The position numbers were made by a program, and so were the translations under genes. The notes beneath the pieces are model-generated. The model worked only from the letters and a program-made list of their open reading frames with translations. It was not told the origin of the DNA and did not search any database. From Acidisphaera sp. L21 (lineage in GTDB: Bacteria > Pseudomonadota > Alphaproteobacteria > Acetobacterales > Acetobacteraceae), in the NCBI RefSeq assembly GCF_009765685.1, contig NZ_LMUY01000045.1:100245-135452 (forward strand): a stretch of DNA of 35,208 bases, written 5' to 3'. This document shows positions 30,209 through 35,208 of the stretch, one piece after another; the stretch's first letter is position 1, and every line of letters starts with the position of its first letter.

Positions 30209-30820
30209 ATGCAGATCTCCCCTTCCCGCTCCGACGATACCGCGATTGGCCCGGCGCCGCTCCGCGAGGCTTTGGCGGAACTGGTGCAGATCGGCATGAG
30301 CGTGGCCCGGATGCTCGGCCGCGCGGCGGAAGCGGAGACGGCGCTGACGGAGGCGGCGGCGATCGTCAACCCGGACGTGTCGCCGGTGGCGATTTCGCTC
30401 GCCGAGGCGATCGAGGCCGATCGCGCCGCCAGCGCCGCCGGGGAAGCCCGGCGAGATGCCACCGCCCGGGCCGAACGCCTGGCCGCCGGGTTTGCGCAGG
30501 TGTCCCGCGCGATCCGGCGGACGGTGATGCTGGCGGAACGGCTCGAGCGCGGTTGGGCTCGGCCCTATGCGGATGATCAGCGCGCGATGGCGCGTCGGCA
30601 GGCCGACCGGGCGGTGCGCGATGCGCCGGCGGAGCGGCTGGATTCACTGGATCGGCTGGAGGATGTCTATGGCCGCCCGGTCGAGGCGATCGTTCGCGCG
30701 GTTTGCCGCGACCTCGGCGTGGATCCGGTGCGGATGCGGTGGGGGCGCGAGCCGGAGAGTTACGGGGCGCCGCCCCACTCCCCGCCAGGGGACAGTCTTC
30801 CCCTGGACCCCTCTGGATAG
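30209..30820 (+). CDS. Hypothetical helical protein ending in a REP-like element
   Basis: A 203-residue, Ala/Arg-rich protein predicted to be largely helical, with stretches such as ARRDATARAERLAAGFAQVSRAIRRTVMLAERLERGW that could form a coiled coil. No domain is recognised. Codon use fits the genome, so it is probably real. The last 20 residues (YGAPPHSPPGDSLPLDPSG) are encoded by a hairpin-forming GC-rich repeat and are likely a later extension. The ATG lies after a weak GGCGGG. Confidence 0.6.
   Translation: MQISPSRSDDTAIGPAPLREALAELVQIGMSVARMLGRAAEAETALTEAAAIVNPDVSPVAISLAEAIEADRAASAAGEARRDATARAERLAAGFAQVSRAIRRTVMLAERLERGWARPYADDQRAMARRQADRAVRDAPAERLDSLDRLEDVYGRPVEAIVRAVCRDLGVDPVRMRWGREPESYGAPPHSPPGDSLPLDPSG
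30763..30812 (+). repeat. REP-like GC-rich hairpin element overlapping a gene's 3' end
   Basis: GGGGC-gcc-GCCCC is followed by CCAGGGGA (30785-30792), loop CAGTCT, and TCCCCTGG (30799-30806), then ACCCCT. The pattern resembles widespread short repeats at gene ends in alphaproteobacterial genomes. It reads through into the coding frame of the helical protein and may also stop transcription. Confidence 0.5.
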
Positions 30821-30848
30821 AAAACGGTTTGAGGGGACGAGTGTCGCC

Positions 30849-31556
30849 TCAGCTTTTTGCTGCCTCCTCCCGCTGCCGCAGAATGCGGAGGGCGATGGTG
30901 GAGGCGCGTCGTACGTGAATACGACAGGCGTCCCAGGCGCCTTCGGGGTCGCGCTGCTCGATGGCTTCGACCACGCGGCGCAGTTCGGCGACGGTGTGTT
31001 TGAGGCGGCCGGGTTCGGACATCGACATGGCGCGGAGTTGGGTGTTGCGGTTGAGCACCTGGTCCAGCATGCGGGCGACAAGGGGGTTGTGGCAGCCGCG
31101 CAGCAGGGCGTCGTAGAATTCCTGTTTGAGGCCCAGCAGCACGCCCTGGCCGGCGTTCTCGTCGACCTTCGCGATCCGCTCGTAAATGTCACGCAGGCTC
31201 GCGCGTTCAGCGTCGGTGGCGCGGATGGCGCAGCCTTCGCCGGCCAATGCCTCCAGCACACCGCGGACCTCGTAGATCTGCGTCGCCTCGGCTGCGGTGA
31301 GGAAGGCGACGAAGGTGCCGCGGTTGGGGAGGACGTTCACCAGCCCCTCGGCCTCCAGCAGCCGCACTGCCTCGCGGATGACGCTGCGGCTGGCGCCGAA
31401 TTCCTCGCACAGCACGCGGTCGGGGAGATGCTGGCCGGGGGCGAAGCGGCCGCCGACCACCGCGGCGCGCACTGCCTCCTCCACCTGGCGCCGGGTGGAT
31501 TGGATCACCGCACTGGCCTCGCCGTCTGCCGCCATCACCCACCCTGGTCCCGCCAT
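30849..31556 (-). CDS. GntR family regulator with FCD domain
   Basis: A 235-residue regulator. The winged helix-turn-helix is AVRAAVVGGRFAPGQHLPDRVLCEEFGASRSVIREAVRLLEAEGLVNVLPNRG, a textbook GntR N-terminus. The C-terminal all-helical FCD domain has YEVRGVLEALAGEGCAIRA and the His-containing KHTVAELRRVVEAIEQRDPEGAWDACRIHV with metal-binding histidines. FCD members respond to carboxylic acids. It may control the CMD/epimerase promoter region, where matching sites are seen, or the divergent potassium channel; both are hypotheses. An internal ATG seven codons on is another possible start. Confidence 0.85.
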   Translation of the reverse strand: MAGPGWVMAADGEASAVIQSTRRQVEEAVRAAVVGGRFAPGQHLPDRVLCEEFGASRSVIREAVRLLEAEGLVNVLPNRGTFVAFLTAAEATQIYEVRGVLEALAGEGCAIRATDAERASLRDIYERIAKVDENAGQGVLLGLKQEFYDALLRGCHNPLVARMLDQVLNRNTQLRAMSMSEPGRLKHTVAELRRVVEAIEQRDPEGAWDACRIHVRRASTIALRILRQREEAAKS

Positions 31557-31633
31557 GCGCCCAACCTACGGCCATCGCCACCCGGCCGAAAAGGGATCGT
31601 CGCGATAGACAAGCGACGGGGGCACCCGCCAGT

Positions 31634-31645
31634 CTGTTGCAACAG
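31634..31645. promoter_or_regulatory. 12-bp perfect palindrome in the GntR/K+ channel gap
   Basis: CTGTTGCAACAG is fully symmetric and lies between the two divergent genes. CGTCGC (31598-31603) and GCGACG (31613-31618) form another short inverted repeat nearby. One of these could be an autoregulatory GntR site. Confidence 0.4.
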
Positions 31646-31664
31646 CGCGCATGAGTTGCCTCGT

Positions 31665-32774
31665 TTGATCGTCCCGACCCTCACCCGCACGAGCCAACGG
31701 CGCAGCGCCATCCCGCGGAAGGGCTTGTTGGCGTCGCCGGCGCGCAACCTGATCCTGGGCGGGATCTACATGGCGGTGGTGATGAGCATCGCCACGACCA
31801 GCTACGTGGCCGCCGGGTGGAGCGTGTGGGACGCGCTGTACATGGTGATCATCACGGTCTACACCGTGGGGTTCGACGAGGTGCGGCCGATCGACACCGT
31901 GCTCTTGCGGACGATCACCATCTCCAACATCATTTTGGGCTGCACGGGCGTCATCTTCCTGACGGGTGCGCTGGTCCAATTCATTACGCTGAACCAAATC
32001 AACCAGGTGTTGGGGCTGAAGCGCATGAACAGCCAGATCGACAAGCTTACGGGCCACGTGATCGTCTGCGGGTTCGGCCGCATCGGCGTGCAGTTGGCGC
32101 AGGAATTGGAGGCAGGGCGGGCGGCGTTCGTCGTGCTGGAGCGGGAGGAGGCGCGGGCGGCGGAGGTGCGGGCGCTCGGTTACCTTTGCCTGCAGGGGGA
32201 TGCGACGGAGGAGGCGACGTTGCTGGCTGCGGGGGTTTTGCGGGCGAATACGCTGGCCACCGTGCTGCCGAACGATGCGGCCAACGTGTTCATCACGCTG
32301 AGCGCGCGCAGCCTGAACCCGGCGCTGGAGATCATCGCCCGCGGCGATGCGCCCAGCACGGAGCGCAAGCTGGTGCAGGCGGGGGCGAACAGCGTGGTGC
32401 TGCCGACGCATATCGGGGCCGAGCGGATTGCCGAGATGATCCTGTACCGGGAGACCGCGCGGTTCATCCGCGGGTCCGAGCATATGGTGGATTTCGAGCG
32501 GGTGCTGCGTGGGCTGGGGTTGAACATGGACATGGTGACCGCTGCCGCCGGCAGCCCGGCCGCCGGGCAGACGATCGAATGGCTGGAGCAGGAGGCGCGC
32601 GGCGCGTTCTTCGTGGTGCAGATCAACCGCTCGGGCGGGGAGGCGATCACCCATCCGGATCCAGCCAGCCGGATCGAGAGTGGGGATGGATTGGTGTTGA
32701 TCGGCCGGTTCCTCGGCGCGCGTACCTTGTTCGAGGCCGGGGCGCGGCCGGGGTTCCGGCTATCAGTGCGTTAG
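31665..32774 (+). CDS. Potassium channel-like protein with TrkA/RCK domains
   Basis: About 369 residues. Two membrane helices (LILGGIYMAVVMSIATTSYV and ITISNIILGCTGVIFLTGALVQF) flank a pore loop whose filter reads TVYTVGFDEVRP; the standard is TVGYGD. Then come a Rossmann TrkA_N domain (HVIVCGFGRIGVQLAQEL, Asp/Glu later in LEREEA) and a TrkA_C domain near the end (VQINRSGGEAITHPDPASRIESGDGLVLIG). It is an RCK-gated K+ channel of the inner membrane. No ATG lies before the first helix: I chose the TTG at 31665; TTGs at 31725/31728, after GGAAGG, are equally possible. The stop overlaps that of the convergent DUF1330 gene. Confidence 0.8.
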   Translation: MIVPTLTRTSQRRSAIPRKGLLASPARNLILGGIYMAVVMSIATTSYVAAGWSVWDALYMVIITVYTVGFDEVRPIDTVLLRTITISNIILGCTGVIFLTGALVQFITLNQINQVLGLKRMNSQIDKLTGHVIVCGFGRIGVQLAQELEAGRAAFVVLEREEARAAEVRALGYLCLQGDATEEATLLAAGVLRANTLATVLPNDAANVFITLSARSLNPALEIIARGDAPSTERKLVQAGANSVVLPTHIGAERIAEMILYRETARFIRGSEHMVDFERVLRGLGLNMDMVTAAAGSPAAGQTIEWLEQEARGAFFVVQINRSGGEAITHPDPASRIESGDGLVLIGRFLGARTLFEAGARPGFRLSVR

Positions 32775-33079
32775 TCGGTCGGTTGGGGGCCGTCGTAGCC
32801 CTCGATCACCAGGATATCGGCGGCCGACACGGGGGTGCGGAGGGCGATCGCCTTGGCGTATTCGGGGGAGTGGTAGCAGGCCAGGGCAGTGTCGTAGTCG
32901 GGGAACTCCACCACGACGCGGCGGGATCGGCCGCTTCCCTCCACCTGCTCGGCCCGGCCGCTGCGGATCAGGAAGCGGGCGCCGTATTTACGGAAGGCGA
33001 TGGCGTTTTCCTGCATGTAGGCCTTGTAGGCCTCGGGGTCGGCGACATCGACCAGGGCGATCCAGTATCCTTTGGGCAT
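32771..33079 (-). CDS. DUF1330 family protein
   Basis: A 102-residue ferredoxin-like-fold protein. GYWIALVDVADPEAYKAYMQENAIAFRKYGARFLIRSG is the conserved beginning, and VVVEFPDYDTALACYHSPEYAKAIALR the second half with the family's Ser-Pro-Glu-Tyr turn. No biochemical role is established. The ATG was chosen after GGGAGAA; an upstream in-frame ATG adds 13 non-conserved residues. The TAA stop shares bases with the TAG stop of the convergent channel gene. Confidence 0.88.
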   Translation of the reverse strand: MPKGYWIALVDVADPEAYKAYMQENAIAFRKYGARFLIRSGRAEQVEGSGRSRRVVVEFPDYDTALACYHSPEYAKAIALRTPVSAADILVIEGYDGPQPTD

Positions 33080-33168
33080 AGTCCGTTTTCTCCCGTGTTT
33101 GACCCGGTGGGTTTGCAACCCGCGCCATCCGTCGCCAGCATGGCGCCCCCAGGCAAGGAGCGCATGGT

Positions 33169-34053
33169 TTGACCGACGACGCCACGGACTACCACGAGAT
33201 CGCCAGCGGCGGCATCACCGCCCGGATCAAGGCGGATGGCGCGGAATTGAGCTTGCTGCGCGATGCCACCGGGTTGGATTACCTTTGGCCCGCCACGGCG
33301 CCGTGGCCCCGGCATGCGCCGGTGCTGTTCCCGATCGTGGGGCGGCTGCGGGACGACACGCTGACGCATCGCGGGCGCGACTACCGGATGACGCAGCACG
33401 GCTTTGCCCGCGACCGGCGGTTCACGTGGGTAGAGCGGACCCCGGATGGCTGCGCGCTGGCGCTGAGCGACGATGCGGAGACGCGGGCAATCTACCCGTT
33501 CGGATTTCGGTTCGAGGTGCGATACGCCGTCGAGGGTTCGACCTTGGCGATCACCTACACCGCGACCAACACGGGCGATGAGGTGCTTCCGGCGTCGATG
33601 GGGGCGCATCCCGCGTTTCGCTGGCCGCTGACGCCGGGTGTGGCGAAGGAGGACTACGCGCTGCATTTCGATGCGGCGGAGGCCGGGCCGATGTGGGGTG
33701 TGGAAGGCGGCCTGCTGACGGAGGCGAACCGCCCCTGCCCGATCGCCGGGCAAGATTTACGGCTGCGGGTGGACTTGTTTGCCGCCGATGCGCTGATTTT
33801 GCCGAAGCCGGCCAGCCGGTCCGTTCGCTACGCCGCTGCCACGGGGCCGGCGCTGACGGTGGCGTGGGAGGGGTTCCAGCAACTGGGCATCTGGTCCCGC
33901 GCGGATGCCGATTTCCTGTGCATCGAGCCGTGGAAGGGGATGGCGAGCCCGGCGGATTTCGATGGGGAGTTCGTGGACAAGCCCTGGCTGATGCTGATCC
34001 CGCCGGGGGAGAGCCGCAGCGCCATCCATCGCATGACGGTGCAGCCGGGGTAG
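33169..34053 (+). CDS. Aldose 1-epimerase (mutarotase) family protein, YeaD/LacX type
   Basis: A 294-residue protein of the galactose-mutarotase beta-sandwich fold. It contains LYPFGF-like AIYPFGFRFEVRY, MGAHPAFRWPL with the catalytic His, HGFARDRRF with a second His, and CIEPWKGMASP with the catalytic Glu. It interconverts alpha and beta anomers of a free or phosphorylated sugar. The gene has no ATG at its start: TTG at 33169 is preceded by AAGGAG eight bases away. A tiny ATG-GTT-TGA frame lies between the two (33164-33172) and overlaps the TTG. Confidence 0.85.
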   Translation: MTDDATDYHEIASGGITARIKADGAELSLLRDATGLDYLWPATAPWPRHAPVLFPIVGRLRDDTLTHRGRDYRMTQHGFARDRRFTWVERTPDGCALALSDDAETRAIYPFGFRFEVRYAVEGSTLAITYTATNTGDEVLPASMGAHPAFRWPLTPGVAKEDYALHFDAAEAGPMWGVEGGLLTEANRPCPIAGQDLRLRVDLFAADALILPKPASRSVRYAAATGPALTVAWEGFQQLGIWSRADADFLCIEPWKGMASPADFDGEFVDKPWLMLIPPGESRSAIHRMTVQPG

Positions 34054-34247
34054 GTTCAGCCTGCATCGGACGGTGCGAACTGCGGCGCGGATGGAAATCT
34101 GCTTCGCTTGAAACTCCGGCGGGTGCAGCTGCAAATTCTCGTATGTTCAGTTCAAAACTGCTGGCCGGCAATTGTGACACCAGGCTGGCGCGGCTTCGGC
34201 CTCCGCATTCGTCACGATGGGCCGTTTCGTTGCTGCGAACAGCATGG

Positions 34248-34739
34248 CTACGCGAGGCATTTGCCGAAATACAGGAACCCGGGCAGCGGATTGTCCCAGT
34301 AGGGTTTGATCGGCTCGAACCCGAGCGTCCGGTACATCGTAATCGCCGCCTGCATCGACGGGTTGGTGTCCAGCACCAGCTGGGTATAGCCGGCAGCCGT
34401 GGCGAAGCTGACGGCGGCGGTTGCCAAGGCCCGGCCGGCGCCACTGCCGCGGCCGGCGGGGCGGACATAAAGGCGCTTCACCTCCGCGACGCCGGGCTGG
34501 CCCAATGGGCGAATGGCGACGCAGCCGACGGCAGCGCCATTGGCGGCCTCGCCGTCCGGCGCATGGGCCAGCAGTAATTCACCCTTTGGCGGCGCGTATT
34601 TGCCGGGGAGCAGCGCCAGTTCTGCCTCGAACCCCTGAAACCCCAGGTCGAAGCCCAGCCCGGCGGCGTATTCGCGGAACAGGATGCGGATGGTCTCGAT
34701 GTCCTCCGCGGTGCGGGCGGGCGTGGGTTGGGGTGTCAC
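34248..34739 (-). CDS. GNAT family N-acetyltransferase
   Basis: A 163-residue acetyltransferase. The acetyl-CoA site is VKRLYVRPAGRGSGAGRALATAAVSFA, with the R/Q-x-x-G-x-G/A core, preceded by strand VGCVAIRPL and followed by LDTNPSMQAAITMYRTLGFEPI. FREYAAGLGFDLGFQGFEAELALLPGKYAPP at the N-terminus is seen in a common alphaproteobacterial subgroup of unknown substrate. It starts with GTG. The 194 bases between this gene and the convergent epimerase hold no feature I can support. Confidence 0.85.
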   Translation of the reverse strand: MTPQPTPARTAEDIETIRILFREYAAGLGFDLGFQGFEAELALLPGKYAPPKGELLLAHAPDGEAANGAAVGCVAIRPLGQPGVAEVKRLYVRPAGRGSGAGRALATAAVSFATAAGYTQLVLDTNPSMQAAITMYRTLGFEPIKPYWDNPLPGFLYFGKCLA

Positions 34740-34844
34740 GGGGCGGTCTTTCCGGGGGGGGGATCGTTTGACTTTGATGGGTAGGAGGGCGGCTGCAAAG
34801 CCCTACTCTGGACGGGGACGCGGCCGGATGGTGTGGTCGGCGCC

Positions 34845-35208
34845 ATGGACGATATCATCGGGCCGATAATCATCACCCTGTTGATCGCGGGCGCCGGCTG
34901 GTTGCTGGGCGTGATCGGCTTCTTCCGCGCCAACCGGGCGATGCGGGAATTGCGCGCGTTGCGCGCCAGCCTGGCGCCGGTCGTGGTGCCCGGGCCCGAG
35001 CCAGCGGCCGAAACCCCGGCCCCTTGGCTGAGCCAGCCGCCGGGGACGCCTGCCGAGATCGCGCTGCCCACGCCATCACCCGAACCACCGGCTCCTGCGG
35101 CTCCAACCGCTTCGGCTGCTCCACCGCGCAAAGCCGTGGATTGGGAGGAGATGCTGACGGCCAAATGGGGCGTTTGGCTGGGGGCGGCGGCGCTGCTGCT
35201 GTCGGGTG
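34845..35208 (+). CDS. DUF2339 membrane protein (3' end outside window)
   Basis: The first 121 residues of a large polytopic membrane protein; the frame stays open to the window edge. An N-terminal helix (IGPIIITLLIAGAGWLLGVIGFF) is followed by a short basic helix (RANRAMRELRALRASLAP) and a long Pro/Ala-rich linker. Then DWEEMLTAKWGVWLGAAALLLSG begins the membrane domain; D-W-E-x-x-L-x-x-x-W is the hallmark of DUF2339. Such proteins usually reach 800-1000 residues. Function unknown. A GTG 12 bases upstream is another possible start. Confidence 0.8.
   Translation, partial: MDDIIGPIIITLLIAGAGWLLGVIGFFRANRAMRELRALRASLAPVVVPGPEPAAETPAPWLSQPPGTPAEIALPTPSPEPPAPAAPTASAAPPRKAVDWEEMLTAKWGVWLGAAALLLSG

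Noticed and set aside
30567-31664. Extension of the potassium-channel frame about 1.1 kb upstream
   Set aside because: The extension runs antisense through the GntR gene, and no channel-family sequence is found in it. The real start is just before the first membrane helix.
1-35208. CRISPR arrays, tRNA or rRNA genes, transposases or integrases
   Set aside because: No regular direct repeats with spacers, no tRNA-like cloverleaf or rRNA segment, and no protein with transposase or integrase motifs were recognised in either strand.

Overview
The window is a high-GC (by eye close to 70%), gene-dense piece of bacterial chromosome. Codon usage, many GTG/TTG starts, short promoters of the type TTGnnn-N16/17-TAnnnT, and the gene families present (CoxE/XdhC molybdo-enzyme maturation, MHS-type MFS carriers, PCu(A)C/SCO copper genes, a Meh-like hydratase) suggest an alphaproteobacterium, plausibly of the Acetobacteraceae/Rhodospirillales. 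That placement is inference. No tRNA, rRNA, CRISPR array, complete insertion sequence or integrase was found.

Layout. 1-3269 (+): the end of a molybdenum-hydroxylase maturation operon (CoxE-like VWA protein, XdhC in two separate genes, and a molybdopterin-binding/MobA-like fusion), all joined by 4-base start/stop overlaps. 3335-5287 (+): a small lipoprotein, a RidA protein whose ribosome binding site lies inside a perfect hairpin, and a secreted CHAP-domain protein with a structured leader. 5517-7889 (-): two-gene chromate transporter and an MHS-type MFS carrier, divergent from an acyl-CoA synthetase (8017-9696, +). 9707-14311 (-): copper delivery genes (PCu(A)C, SCO, DUF2946), another MFS carrier, a DHCW cupin and a ClC antiporter. 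14446-16151 (+): VOC, SRPBCC and DUF2000 proteins. 16189-18504: DoxX and a two-domain VOC dioxygenase-like gene divergent from a LysR regulator, with a clear inverted repeat between them.

18505-20721 looks like an inserted accessory segment of lower GC. It holds a tightly coupled three-gene operon: HNH nuclease, a 212-residue protein I do not recognise, and a minimal nucleotidyltransferase. Short degenerate repeats lie on both sides. 20722-26837 (-) is a catabolic gene set (CaiB/BaiF CoA-transferase, MaoC/Meh-like hydratase, class II aldolase, peptide-type solute-binding protein, small membrane protein, HIBADH-like dehydrogenase, carboxymuconolactone decarboxylase-like protein), divergent from a sugar-nucleotide-epimerase-like dehydrogenase; paired GntR-type sites lie between them. 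27876-28936 (-) is a second lower-GC module: a RusA-type Holliday junction resolvase followed, with a 1-base overlap, by a PD-(D/E)xK-like/HEPN fusion.

29015-35208 returns to ordinary genome: lipase-like hydrolase, small secreted protein, helical protein ending in a REP-like hairpin element, GntR/FCD regulator divergent from a potassium channel with an RCK domain, DUF1330, aldose epimerase, GNAT acetyltransferase, and the start of a DUF2339 membrane protein cut by the window edge.

The two best candidates for undescribed systems are the HNH/unknown/nucleotidyltransferase operon and the RusA + nuclease/HEPN pair. Both combine nucleic-acid-cleaving domains, have lower GC than the surroundings, and sit between ordinary metabolic genes as small defence or conflict modules do.
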